Origin: Lithospermum erythrorhizon
Lineage: Eukaryota > Streptophyta > Magnoliopsida > Boraginales > Boraginaceae
DNA length: 64,000 nucleotides
Assembly (NCBI GenBank): GCA_019722365.1
Contig: JADFUC010000891.1
Location: 20,185 to 84,184 of the forward strand
Reading direction: 5' to 3'
In this document: in pieces, positions 34,630 through 46,028 of the stretch
Layout: the number at the start of each line of letters is the position of its first letter
Numbering within the stretch: position 1 is the first letter of the stretch
The notes under the pieces: generated by a model
Databases searched by the model: none
Told to the model about the DNA's origin: nothing
Seen by the model: the letters and a program-made list of their open reading frames with translations, nothing else
Translations under genes and position numbers: made by a program

Positions 34630-35250
34630 TGTTGGAAAGTGCCTTGTTAAATTGGGAGAAAGAAGAAGGTTCAGAAATTTTTCATTTTGTAAAATTATTA
34701 TTTGAATATTCTATTTAGCTTTTTATGTGCGCTTTATTTTAAGGGGATAGTAGAAGATTCTGGTACTTCTCATCTTTTGTTGAACTAAAATGAGTAGGAA
34801 AGGAGGTGGAAGAGTTTTTGTTAAACACTTCACAAAAGCCTAAAAAGTAGGGATTTTGAACCCTATAAATAGGCCTCTTCTTCATGAAGAAAATTGCTCA
34901 TTCACTTTTTGGTATTCACTTTTGTGAAAAGCAAAAAGCTCTCTCTCCAACACCTGCATTGCAGCGGTTTATCCTCATGCTTATGAGGTTTGGATGATTC
35001 GTCCTCTCATCTGTGAGGTGAACAATTTATATTCCCATTCGAGAGTGGGGTTGATCGTTTAGGCTCGTATGAAAATAGGTAGACGGTTATCCTCGTGATC
35101 GGGAGGCGTGATGAGGAGTTTATCCTCGTGCTCGGGAGGGTACTTTAGAGTTTATTTAGGGATATTTTGAACCTCGGGGTTTTAGGCCGCATGTGCATCT
35201 CACCCTTGTTCGATATTCTTGTGGGCTTGATGTGCCAAAACACATCAACA
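34630..35250 (+). repeat. Copia-type LTR candidate
   Basis: Begins TGTTGGAAAG and ends CACATCAACA, giving the short inverted TGTTG/CAACA ends typical of copia LTRs, about 620 bp. A TATA box TATAAATA (34864-34871) is followed by a pyrimidine-rich 'ggcctcttcttcatg' leader. Four to five short hairpins follow (34973-35139). No primer-binding site was recognised after 35250 and the flanks do not show a 5-bp duplication (ctaat and actttc), so the ends may be shifted or this may be an eroded solo LTR. Confidence 0.55.
34864..34871 (+). promoter_or_regulatory. TATA box within the copia-type LTR
   Basis: TATAAATA in the context 'ccctataaataggcctcttc', the classic plant LTR promoter arrangement. Transcription would start about 30 bp downstream. 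Confidence 0.6.
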
Positions 35251-35379
35251 ACTTTCATGAAGATAGGGGTGTGTTGACTTAGATGGATAGGCATTAGCCT
35301 TGGCGGACATTAAGTTCCGGGAAACGTCTTCTCATGGAAACGTGCTTGTATAACGGAGATTGATCCCCATGCTTGAAAG

Positions 35380-36330
35380 AACTCGTCTAGAATGCTACTT
35401 GGTTTGTCCCAGGTAGAGTAGTCCCACAAGGTTTGTCTATAGACATAGCGTTGGACCCCTAGTTCCTCTAGTTCTTCTAGGGAACATTCGCGTCACGACA
35501 TATCCTCAGCTTCGTACATTAGAAACGTCTGTACGTCCTTCACTTATTCATAAGCATGGGAAGGTAGATATGAATTTTGCCTTCATCATTTCCCATTGAT
35601 GAGGGCCTTTACGTGCCTGTTGAGCTAGGAAGGTGGCCTATCTGGTATGCCTTCCTCTTGAAATTTCAACCCCTTAGTTTCAGCAGGGTCATGATAATTT
35701 TCATGGCTAGGCGCCATATGAGATCTTGTGATCATTCCACATTGTTTGTTAGGTGGATGTATCTGTATAATGGATCATCTTGATACTATTTGGGAACTCG
35801 TCTAGACAGGTTAGGCTCGCCATCACCTGAGTGTTCCCTGAGGGTTTGTTCATGGACGTAGCGCTGAACCTCTAATTCCTCTACCTCATCTAGGTAATAT
35901 CCATGCTCAAAGTATACGTCTTTGAATTCACGTACCACACGTCCCATTTCTACATCTTTTGTTACTGATATACACGGGAGATCAACCATAAACCTTTTCT
36001 CCATTTGCTTCCCAAGGATGTGTAGGCTGCGAAGAGTACCCCCATCGAGGCGTGCTTTCGTCTTGTTCTTCTATGTTGAAACATGAGGTAGAGATTTACT
36101 CCTCACGGTAGTTCCCCTATAAGTGCAGGGAGGTCGTCCTCCTCCCAGAGTCTATTAAAAGATGAGGAATTAAATCTCCCAGAGTCTAGTAAAAGATGGA
36201 TCTTTTTTGAGTTGGGTTGGCCTTTACTTTTGCCCCCTATCTCGGGAAGGCCCGGTTTTTTTGATTTTCTTTTTTAGGAGTTGAAATTTCTCCCAACTTT
36301 GAGGAATACTGAGAAATTAGATCCTTCATT
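35380..36330 (-). pseudogene. Decayed Tat-like gypsy polyprotein, 3' part
   Basis: The minus strand holds a 72-codon open frame (35786-36004) beginning 'MEKRFMVDLPCISV', adjacent to the protease-region frames. Words at 35385-35480 ('ctcgtct', 'tagttcctctagttcttcta') recur at 35797-35890 ('ctcgtctagacagg', 'taattcctctacc'), so part of this segment is duplicated. I cannot assign a domain, and position is the only reason for placing it in the element. Confidence 0.35.
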
Positions 36331-36971
36331 TTAGTTTCTTCTGAGCGCCTTTTCTCCAACCTCTGCTATGTAGTGGTTTGTCACCCTCTTGATCAGAACA
36401 CGTAGTGGTGGTTTTGATGTATACCCCAACCCTGTGGTTGAGTTCTTGACAGACCATCCTTTTTGCCTCATCATGTTTTGGGTATCATTTAACCCATGTA
36501 TTTTGTTGCTAGTGACCTCGGGAGGTAGTTGTCCCATGGCTTTATCCTTAATAGGATCATAGCCACCCATGGTTCCATGCTCTATTTTGGGTCCTTCCTT
36601 GGGTGTCAAAAAACTTTTAAGGGGTGTCATCACCACCTTTTCGGGTTGAGTGAGAGGTAGAGTCAAGCCTTTGAATGCTTGAATTAAGTCTTCATCAGCT
36701 TCTTGTAAAGCTGAGGTAGATGCTTGATATGTTGGAGACAACTGGGGCGCCTTCGGGCCTTGCTCCGGCTGGGACTTGCCCTTTTACTTGTAGTATTGGC
36801 ATCAGCAAAGTGGGATTCCTCCACTAAAAATGGATTTTCGTCTGCTTTGACTATTTTCTCTATCCATCTTTCCGCGATGCCAAACCTTTGGTGAAGTGTG
36901 AGGGATAGTATTATGCTATGGATCCAAGGTCTTCCTAATAAGATATTATATGTGACCTTGACATCTATCAC
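36331..36971 (-). pseudogene. Tat-like gypsy protease region
   Basis: The minus-strand frame 36971-36684 starts 'MIDVKVTYNILLGRPWIHS', the hallmark end of the retropepsin domain in Tat/Ogre-type gypsy elements (D-x-x-x-x-YNxLLGRPWIH). The overlapping frame 36741-36331 continues with a Pro/Lys-rich linker ('EGPKIEHGTMGGYDPIKDKA') and then 'LGYTSKPPLRVLIK', as in the linker before reverse transcriptase. A frame shift joins the two. No reverse transcriptase is recognised to the left. Confidence 0.75.
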
Positions 36972-38132
36972 ATGGAACCAGGTGTGGTTTCCAATTCCCC
37001 TATCACCAAGTGTAGACTTACTTTTCCGAGCGTTCGCTCCTCGCCTTTGTTAAAACCTTGAATTATAATGCGGGATTATTGTAAGTCTTCAGTGGTGATG
37101 ACTAGCATCTTTTAATATGCGGAGTGGTAGAGTATTTACGGCTGATCCTCCATCTACGGTATTCCTACTTATCCGACTTTGCGTTTATGTAACACATAGA
37201 GTGCTTTTTATGAGTATCATCTTCTTGTGGAAGGAAGGTCTTCATCGGTGAATGTAAGAAAGAAGCGAAAGTGCGGAGACTACTTTCAGCGATTTTGTCA
37301 CCCATAATGCTTACAACGATGTTGAGTTGTGTCGTCAACTCCAACACGTACATAGCTTACTTAACCGTAGTCTTCATCGTCGAGTAGTATTTATTCTTTC
37401 CCAGATGACTTTCTCTCCTTTGAAAGTCGGCGGTACCTTGACTTTAATTAGAATTTGGGTGATGGTGAGATTTATGTGGTTGTAGAGACTGTCTTAACTT
37501 TCAATGTAATTGCCCCTTTTTGCGAGATCCATTACTCGCTCTTTGAATATGAAACATTTTTCAATGGATGCCCGACTCTGATACTTGCGAGAAGTTGGGC
37601 TCCGTGCCGTTTGCCTCCTCGAGGTCTTTTTTGACTCTAGGGAGTTCTATGAGATTTGCTTTCAATAGTTCACCAAACATGAGGGAGCGTGGACTGAGAA
37701 TGGATACTCCTTCTCTTGTGTCTCTTTAAGTGTGAGGCGTTCCTTCTTTCCAAGGTCAAGTCTTCCTTCGACCTTTTTGGTTTTAAAGGAGAGCTTGGTT
37801 GTTTTAGAAGTCACAATATGTGCTTCATTATTTTCGAGCTTAGAAGCTTCCTTTGGCTTCCTTGGCTCATGTTGTACTTCGAATAAGAGAATTGCTGAGG
37901 AGCGAGTGGCGTCCTCTTTGCTTGCGGCCGTCTTTGAGCTTCATGCGTGACCTCTCGTTGCCCGGCTACTCGAAGGTTTGGAAATATTCACATAATATCT
38001 TGCGAGGTCAATCGCAAATGCCTTGAATACACACATGTTGATGGGTGATGACTACGAGAGCCTATCTTTGCATTTCAAGTTCGGAACTTCTCTCCATCTC
38101 TTGATGAAATGCAATGGCAGCTCTTCTTTTCT
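36972..38132 (-). pseudogene. Tat-like gypsy gag-protease connecting region
   Basis: Minus-strand sequence between gag (to the right) and protease. 'MYVLELTTQLNIVVSIMGDK' starts a 62-codon frame at 37353, and other frames are broken. It fits the expected position of the gag C-terminus and protease N-terminus, but I could not identify the DTG active site. Confidence 0.4.
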
Positions 38133-38745
38133 TTACTTGGTAGCGATTAGCTCCATCGTACTAACTATCCTCTTCCTACTGAAGAAGAGATTGAAAAATA
38201 TGCTTTCCAGTTGACCCCAACTATCTATAGAGGCAGGCTCCAAGTTAGTGTACCACTGGAACGCATTCCTTTTGGGGTTCTTAATGCCATTGAAGTGTTG
38301 GAACTTGGGTGACTGATAGCTCTTAGGCATTTTCAGCTGGTGTATGCGGGAGGGGTAGGGCTTTATGTAGGTGTGTGAAGGTGACTCCCGATCTTCATGG
38401 CCTTTTATTGCACCTAGTATATACTCCTTCAGTGGTACTGTTGGAATCATTTTGTCTATCGGAATGATAGGAGTTTCTACTACATTCCTTGTTGGTCCAT
38501 GTGAACCTCGGGCCTGATATTGAGGGATAGATGGGATGTCCATCTCTCATTCCGAAGGTCATAAGGCGCCCCTCCTTTTGTTTAGAGCACCCAACCCGGT
38601 GCTCTTGCTCACATGCTCTTGAGGAACTATTTTTCTTGACATCGGCTTGATAGGAGTCATCTTCATGTTCCATTTTCTGCAACAACTTTCTACCATCCCT
38701 GTTAGTGTAGCCATGCTCTTCTAGGAAGGCAATACCAGTCATCAT
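38133..38745 (-). pseudogene. Tat-like gypsy gag
   Basis: Minus-strand frame 38543-38133 reads 'PYPSRIHQLKMPKSYQSPKF' and 'FNGIKNPKRNAFQWYTNLEP', then 'SIDSWGQLESIFFNLFFSRK'. It corresponds to the Retrotrans_gag core (P-x-F-x-x-F-x-G, AxxWYxxL, SWxxLxxxFxxxF). The segment between G-N-P and W-Y-T is shorter than usual, which suggests an internal deletion. The upstream frame 38745-38395 ('MMTGIAFLEEHGYTNRDGRK') would be the gag N-terminus. Confidence 0.75.
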
Positions 38746-39334
38746 TATTGGTGCTAGGGAATCTGCCCGAGCCGATTAGCCTTGAGCACTAGACTTGGAT
38801 TACATACCCTAGTAGTTGTCTTTGGGTGTAGAACCACAATTGCTTGAGTTCTCCGGCCGCTTGTCCGTTGGAGTCCTCGGATATATGTGTTAAGAGTTTC
38901 ATCGAGTTCTGCGATATGCGCTAAAATTGCTTTTCTTGTTGTGACTTGTTTTGCATCTAGAGCTTATGGCAATATGTTGGCCTCAGATCCTTTAGCGAGA
39001 GTCGGTGGGGGCGTCCACCGAGCCGAGTCCGTGTATTTAATGGACTACCATGTGGTGACTCCTTCTCATTGTAGTATCCTTTTATATATGGAGAGGAGTT
39101 GAGATAGTCCCTTTGGAAAGATCTCGGTTGTCAGTAGTGACGAAGGTAGTTGGCCGGTCCGGTACGCTCTGAGCGTAATGCAAAAGAATAATTTTTCTTA
39201 TTTATCTTAGGGGTACAAATAAAATCCACTATAGGGAAAATTATTTAGTGTACGGAGTTTTATCAAATCGAGAAAAGGATCGACTATCTAAACTATAACT
39301 CCCTAAAGCATTTCTTTGATGATTTAATGAAGTA

Positions 39335-39500
39335 GTTTGGCTTGCTTGACTTGATTGACTTGACTTGGTCTTGATAGGAGCTTGGTATGAGCTCGGCTTG
39401 ATTTGATCTTGACTTGAGATCGATTTGACTTGATTTGAATTGGATTTGAATTTGATTTGGATAGGAGCTCTATGAGTTGGATATGTGTCCTAGTCTTGAT
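39335..39500. repeat. 'ttgacttgat' tandem simple repeat
   Basis: Repeated 'cttgacttgattgacttgac' and 'gatttgacttgatttgaatt' words, decaying along about 165 bp. Confidence 0.8.
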
Positions 39501-39854
39501 GGACTTAAGATTGGGTTTGGACTTGGATATGGTCCGAGCCAGGGAGCCTTAGCAGCGTATTCCCGTGTTGGTTGTATGGACTTGATCTTGGGTCTTGGAC
39601 TTGATCTCCGGTCTATATTAGACTTGATGGACTTACTACAAGTGTCTTAGTGTGGGTCTTCACCTTTTGTGGTGGGACTTGGGATATGCCCAAGCGGGAC
39701 TCAGTAGTTGTGCTACTTGTCTTTGGTGGGACTTTGTAGCTTGAGAGGCTACTTGTCTTTAGTGGGACTTGATTTGAGATAGAACTCCGAGCTCTTAAGC
39801 TGTGTGGAGTGATAGCAAGCAAGTTATTGAAGCAATGTATGCTTCTTGCTTGTA

Positions 39855-39963
39855 CTACAGCGGCCTTAGCAACTTGTTGCTGTAGAGTGGGACTTAGTGA
39901 GATTTGACCTCACTTCAAGCTTTTAGCTTGTACTACACCGGCCTTAGCAGCTTGTTGTTGTAG
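39855..39963. repeat. Pair of hairpin-forming direct repeats
   Basis: Unit 1 (39855-39885) runs from CTACAGC to GCTGTAG around 'ggccttagcaacttgtt'. Unit 2 (about 39933-39963) has the same layout, with CTACACC and 'gttgttgtag'. Each can fold as an inverted repeat; unit 1 has 7 perfect pairs in the outer stem. Confidence 0.6.
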
Positions 39964-40860
39964 TGATGATCAGTATGAAGGTGGGACGTCCGACCTTGTT
40001 GATGATATTGATCAAGCAGACAAGGGCATTAGCGACATGTTTCTGCTGGACTCACTTATGGGTGAATGTTCGGTGTATTTCCTATGCTCTGAACTTGATT
40101 AATCAAACCTGAGAATTTTAAGGTGTTCATGCAAGATTTATGAATAATCGAGGTGATTTTTGGCTTAATCTGAATATTGAGCGTTCTTGAAATGCATATT
40201 AGATTCTCTCATCGATTTTGCTTCAAACTTGAAGAATCATTGCGTTTGTGCAATAATTCTTGATTTCAAGCCTATTTAGGACACACGGAGGTGTTTTTCC
40301 GACCACACAATGGTGTTCTATTTGGTGGGTCAAGATTTAACTTAAATTTCGGAGGTGTCCTCACGTATTTTTATCAGTATAATGGGATGATATTTTTGAA
40401 AATAAGGGGGTTATTTATAGGTTTCTGGACTTTGAAGACTTTCTTCTGATTAGTTGGTTTAATTTCAGGTAGATCATGATCTTAACCATTGAATTTTGAG
40501 GCAAGATCTGAATAGTCAGAAATTTGAGAATTACTTTGCCTCCAAGAAAAGAAAAAGGGCGCCTATTTTGAGGTAGGAAGAAGGTTCCGGATCTTTTGTT
40601 GGAATTAAAACACATTTTCATATTGACCCCGGATCTTTTGGAGCCTTTATTTTGATCCACATAACCGGAGTCTCTATTTTGAACCTTGAAAACTTTCAAA
40701 ACACAATTGGAGATTCTAGGGCCGATTTTAATGTGATAAATTAGGGATTTTTAGCCTCGAACCCTAAATTTAATGAACTATTAATTCGGGGCTATTTTCC
40801 CAGAAACCCTTTTCGTATGTTCACATTAAATTTAGGGCTCGATCGAGAATCCTAGCTACG

Positions 40861-41939
40861 TGTCATTTTTTTAGTGGCTCGATTTTAATTAATTTGATTA
40901 AGTCATCTTAATTACTTTAATTATATTTTAATCAATTTTCACCATCTACAAACTACACTCCGTTATTTACATTTGCTAAATAATAGCATAAATTCCTTTT
41001 ATTTCCTGAAGATTGTCTAGTTTTAATTTATTTTTTCTTTTAAACTTGGTAGATAAGATTTTTATATTACTACTTTATAATGTTGGCATATATTCTAAAA
41101 TATATCTAAATATTGATCAATAATACATGTTAGGAGAAATAAACGAGAATAAAATTAAATAATCTTCATGAGATAGACTGGTAAGGGAGTAGAAATTCGG
41201 AGTCTTTTGTTAGAGGGGACGATGAAAATTCCAAGTATTCATGTTTGTTACACATAATAACAATGAAGTGGTTCTGTCGTTGTTCATATTTATATCTACA
41301 GCTATATAGACAGAGGGTAGAGCAATCCAACAACCTCATTTATTTACTCTTCTCCTAAAGTGACTTTCACATTAAAGTGCCAAATTTAGGATATGTGACA
41401 AGTCATTTTTATGATTAGCCAGCAACTATATGATGAAGTTATGATGAATTGATAATAATGGCTAAAAATTAATGTGGCATATTGGTATTGGTACGATGTA
41501 AAAAGCAACCTCTACTAGAAAACTTGTACCGGAATTTACTTGCTTGGTTCGAGATCATCAAACTCTAAAAAGCAACCTCTACTAGAAAACTCTATTTAAA
41601 AATAAGCAATAAAAGTGTAATCTACTCAAAAACCAAAAGTTTGTCCAATTTCTATAGCTCTTAGTCTAGCACAAAACAGAATGATAAAAGTAAAAACACC
41701 CAATAATTATTTGTCCAGTTTGGTGCAATCTATACCTAAGTATGGAAGGCACTATGTTATGTGAAAAAACTTTATGATGTTGAGAATTACAACTCAAGAA
41801 CTTAACTAAATACATATCCTTCCAGTGTCTTGATATATTGTATCTAGACGTCCAACTCAGGCTCCCGAATCAGAATCCCTCTTGATTCCACTCAAATCAC
41901 TCTCCTAGTTTGACTAAATGAAAATTGAATACACAAAAT
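40861..41939. other. AT-rich intergenic/element DNA
   Basis: No gene seen. It contains a 24-bp direct repeat 'aaaagcaacctctactagaa' (continuing aact) at 41500 and 41567, spaced 67 bp. 41630-41900 resembles untranslated retroelement DNA, but nothing is diagnostic. Confidence 0.4.
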
Positions 41940-42450
41940 ACAAGATTGATGATATCCCGTAAATAAACGGGCTAATCCAGAATCGGTTCAACAAGATTGG
42001 ACCATCCGAAAATGGATCAGGACAAGGAACAAGGCACCGAATAAATGGACATGAATATGCGAGTGCGCCTAAATCACAACCCTAGGCTAAATAGATTCAT
42101 TTGTCCACCTCGTGGGGAAGGCCGTTGCGAGACTAACGAGATTGGTTCGGCTCAATTAAGAATCATATTCAAACCCTTAATGAGCCACAAAATCGATGTC
42201 GACAATAAAGGGAGTCATGAGGCTGAAGCCTAAATAACGGTGCAAATAGACTATAAAAGGTAAACCTTAAAGCCAAACCAGGTAAGTTCACTTGGATACC
42301 CAAAGTCTCTTTTTTCAAAAACTAAACTCTTTCGATCCTTTTCTTGACTTCATCGTGGTGTTTACGGCGAGGGAAGCAGTCCTTATTTGTAAAGGAACTC
42401 TCATTTGTACCAAGGCGTATCGAAACTCTCGTTTGTGATCCGGCCTATCA
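41940..42450 (+). repeat. LTR-like repeat, copy 3
   Basis: Carries 'cggttcaacaagattgg' (about 41977, as at 4280) and, from 42283, the block matching 3236-3400: 'agttcacttggatac', 'aactaaactctttcgatcc', 'ggtgttt(a)cggcg' and 'gaactctcatttg'. It links this region to the Tat-like element family at 0-4.4 kb. Confidence 0.65.
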
Positions 42451-42927
42451 AATGTGAGCATTCGACACCTAAAACCTTTATAACTTAACTTAGACATAAA
42501 AGCTAACCAAAACACAATGAGTAAAAGGATGCTTCTACTCAAAACACGATGTAAAAACATGCTCTTCAAAGTCTTCATTATATGGTCGAACGAAACAACT
42601 TATCTAATACAGACAACACTAACAAACTCCTCTTTTGAATAAAGTTTTCTTACGAAATTATCTTCAACTCTTCATAACACAATGAAGGATGAAAAATATA
42701 ACATACATACACATTTATAAAATGTCATAGCATAACACAAGTTCATAAAATGTCTTTGGATATCCAAAACACATAATAGAAAGGCCCATAGGGGCTACAA
42801 TACAATACTACTACTTCTACTCCCTCTATTTGCCATAAAAATATATCAAAAAATATATAGATAAATCAATCGAACAACCCAAATGATCAATACCCCTCCA
42901 AGGATGCTATTGATCGATAACACACAA

Positions 42928-43441
42928 TCAAGGAGCAGACCTCAAGGGTTCGTATAGCTTAGCATCTAAGGCTTGTGGGAAAATATAAGTCAACAACCTT
43001 TTGATGGTGACATGATCGAAAGAAATGACTTTATCCTCAACCAAGTTCCTAATGAAATTATGTTTTATATCAATATGTTCTGTCCTACTATGTTGAACAA
43101 GATTCTTCAGAATTTTTATAACACTCACATTATCACAATAGGGTGTCATGCCATTTTGTCTAACACGATATTCTTTTAACATTTGTTCATCCATAACAAT
43201 TACCAGCTACAATATACTCAACCTCAATAGTACACAAAGATACAATATTATGATTCTTACTAAACCAATATACCAGATTATTTCCAAGTAAAAAGCAATC
43301 ACATGGAATTCTTTTTTTATCATCAGTATTTCCAGTCCAATCTGCATCACAATAGCCAACTAAAACAGAATATGAATCAAAAGAAAAGAGTAAGCCATGA
43401 TTTACCATGATATTGATGTACTTGATGATGCTCTTTAACAT
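42928..43441 (-). pseudogene. Copia 1 RNase H
   Basis: Minus-strand 'VGYCDADWTGNTDDKKRIP' (about 43360), 'NNLVYWFSKNHNIVSLCTIE' and 'VEYIVAG' are followed, after a frame break at 43190, by 'PYCDNVSVIKILKN', 'VQHSRTEHIDIKHNFIR' and 'LDAKLYEPLRSAP'. This is the complete order of a copia RNase H, including CDADW, AEAEY-like and QHSRTxHIDI blocks. Confidence 0.85.
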
Positions 43442-43499
43442 GTCCTATATGACTCTCTTTAGGATTTGCTTGAAATCGAGCACACACTCCAACAATATA

Positions 43500-44230
43500 A
43501 GCTATATTTGATCTGCTAGCAGTGAGATACAATACTCTCAATCATACACCGGATAAGCTTTGATCAACTAGAATTCCATCCTCATCGTTCCCAATCTTAA
43601 TGTCAGTAGCTCTAGGAGTTCTCTTTGGATTAGCCTTTTCAAGACCGAATTTCTTCACTACATTCTTGGCATACTAACACTGAGAGATGAAAATATCATC
43701 ATTCATTTGCTTGACTTGAAATGCTTGAAATCCTACCATACTCATTTACTCAGACTGTTGTATCATTTGATTTGACAATCCTCCTAACACAATGTCATCC
43801 TTATAGGTTTGAGAAACTATGAAAGTTGATATCCACTTTGTCTCAGGAAAGTTTTCAATCTCTCATACTATGCTCATAGTGCTTGTTTAACACCATAGAG
43901 TGTTTTATTCAATTTATACACATGATCTGGATGATCCTGATCTATGAAGCTTTTACGTTGTTTAACATACACTTTCTGTTATAGGATGACATTTAAGAAG
44001 ACACTCTTAACATCCATTTGATAGAGTTTGATCTTTATAGGACAAGCCAGCCCTAATAGTAGCCTAATTGCCTCCAGTCTTGCCAGATGAGCAAACGTTC
44101 CATCAAAATCCACTCCTTCCACTTGGGTATATCCTTCAGCCACCATTCTTTCTTTGTTTCTTGTCACCACCCCTTGACCATCAAATTTATTCTTGAAAAT
44201 CCAGTTTGTGAAAATGAGGTTGTAGTCCTT
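43500..44230 (-). pseudogene. Copia 1 reverse transcriptase
   Basis: Minus-strand frame 44170-43979 reads 'VAEGYTQVEGVDFDGTFAHL', then 'RLEAIRLLLGLACPIKIKLY', then 'QMDVKSVFLN'. These are typical copia RT blocks (VAxGYxQxEGxDFxxTFAPVxRLxxIR and QMDVKxAFLNG). The second half (43980-43500) is broken by stops, and the YVDD box is not readable with confidence. Confidence 0.8.
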
Positions 44231-44779
44231 TGGTCGTGGATCAGTTCCTTAACCTCATTTATCTGAAACTATTCAATTTCTTTTTTGCATTGCCATTATC
44301 TAGAATTCATCATCACGAGCCTCCTTGATATGTTTGCCTCCAATTTTAGATATGAAACAAAAATATCCAATCGATTCCCTACAGGTTGTTTAGCTCTAGT
44401 AATTACTCCTTGTTCCAAATCTGTAATCACATTGCTTGAAGGATGGTTTTTCTAAAGATGACTAGATGTTTCACTTTCCTGAACAACTTCAAGTCCAACT
44501 GAACTAGAGAATTTGTCAATAGCACTTGTAATAGCATATGGAGTACTAGATGGAATCACATGCATCCACTTGACTTGGCTCTTTATCGTCTGACACCCTA
44601 GCATTTTGTTATTAATCATGAACAACAATATTGTACAACTCCATGGTAGCTTGTGTTCTCTTGTTATATACCCTGAAAGCTCTACTATTTGTCTAGTAAC
44701 CTAGAAATATTCCTTAATCACTTTTCTACTCAAACTTTTGATGACGATCACGATCACAAGGAATGTAACAAACGCATGA

Positions 44780-45115
44780 AAATACTTTACATTGAGATTT
44801 CCCCCTTCCATATTTCATAATGTGTGTCGCTTATTTCACATCTAAATGTAACCTTATTGTGAACAAAATAGGCATTATTTATATCCTCAACCCATAATTT
44901 CATAGAAAGATTGTTTGCATGTAGCATTTCTCTGGCCATCTCTTGTATAATTCTATTTTTCTTTTCCACCACCCCATTCTATAGTGGAGTAGTGAGAGAT
45001 GAAAATTCCTGCATGATCCCTTCTTTATCATAGAATACAAAGAATTCAGCATCGGGATGCGATTCATATATTCTCAATCCATACAATCATAATATTCCAG
45101 TTCAATTCATTCAAA
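44780..45115 (-). pseudogene. Copia 1 integrase, C-terminal half
   Basis: Minus-strand 'HPDAEFFVFYDKEGIMQEFS' and 'NGVVEKKNRIIQEMAREMLH' are followed by 'NLSMKLWVEDINNAYFVHNK' and 'YEIWKG'. This matches the copia integrase region from the SDxGxEF block through QNGVVERKNR to YExWKG. A stop interrupts the usual QQNG (TAG before NG). Confidence 0.85.
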
Positions 45116-46028
45116 ATATCCAAAAAGTATGTATATAAAAATATCCAAAAAAACATATAAAAAACCATCTGAGTTATCATTATCAAACTAATTAATCCAA
45201 TGAAGAATTTATCATTATCATTTATAAAAGCCATACATTTATCATTTATCATTAACATATAATCCAAAAAAACATATAAAACTTTGTTATTAATCCAAAA
45301 AAACATATCATTATCATTATCACTTATCAAATGAAAATTTATTATCAAACTTTGTTATTAACAAAATAACACAAAGAAACAAGGGTAGTAATTACCTCCA
45401 ATGAAGAATTTCTCCATAAATTCAACCATTTTTCTATAAAAAAAAACATAATATAAAATATTAGAAACTAATTAATTGAAAATTGAAGAACAAGATGAAG
45501 TCACCTACAAAATGAAATTAAACAAAGTTAGTAATAATACAAATAAGTATGGAACAATTACATAACTTTGAAGTCACCTAGAAATTAAAATTAAAAAAGT
45601 TATTAATTATACAAATAATTATGGGGCAAAGTTAGTAATTGGAATAAATTGAAAATAGAGAGAAAAACCCAGAGAAATAATACCTAGAAAAATAGAATAA
45701 AATGAATTGGATATGTATGTGGCGATATTTCTGTCTTGCGGGCGATTAACCAGCGCCAACTTTCAAAAAAAATTCTGCAATTAATGTCGATAGCGCCATC
45801 CGATGCTAACAATGACACAGAGAAAAAAAAAGATGTGGTTTACAAAACAAAATACAACACTTATGTTTATGTAGGGATAGAACAAGATGTGTCACATTTA
45901 AAGAACTCTATATCGATGCAAAACAAACACAAAAATACAACAATACATAAATTTGCATTTCAATCGTAGTTTAATACATAATTATCAATTATTACATAAA
46001 AAAGTTGTACATTAAAATATTTTTACTC

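Larger units (their letters stand above)
39130..40860 (-). repeat. Leader/LTR-like region of the Tat-like element
   Basis: Noncoding sequence upstream (right) of the minus-strand gag. It includes a 'cttgacttgattgacttgac' simple-repeat block (39335-39500), 'gtgggacttg' repeats (39660-39780) and a pair of hairpin-bearing repeats (39855-39963). 40100-40860 has 'gaatttt'/'aaccctaaatttaatg' blocks. LTR ends were not fixed. Confidence 0.45.

Noticed and set aside
35786..36004. 72-codon minus-strand frame as a host gene
   Set aside because: It abuts Tat-like protease frames on the same strand and lies in a partly duplicated segment, so it is more likely element sequence.
42820..42860. 'tactccctctatttgcc' as a Stowaway-like MITE
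   Set aside because: Only one end is recognisable; no inverted partner was found within 400 bp.
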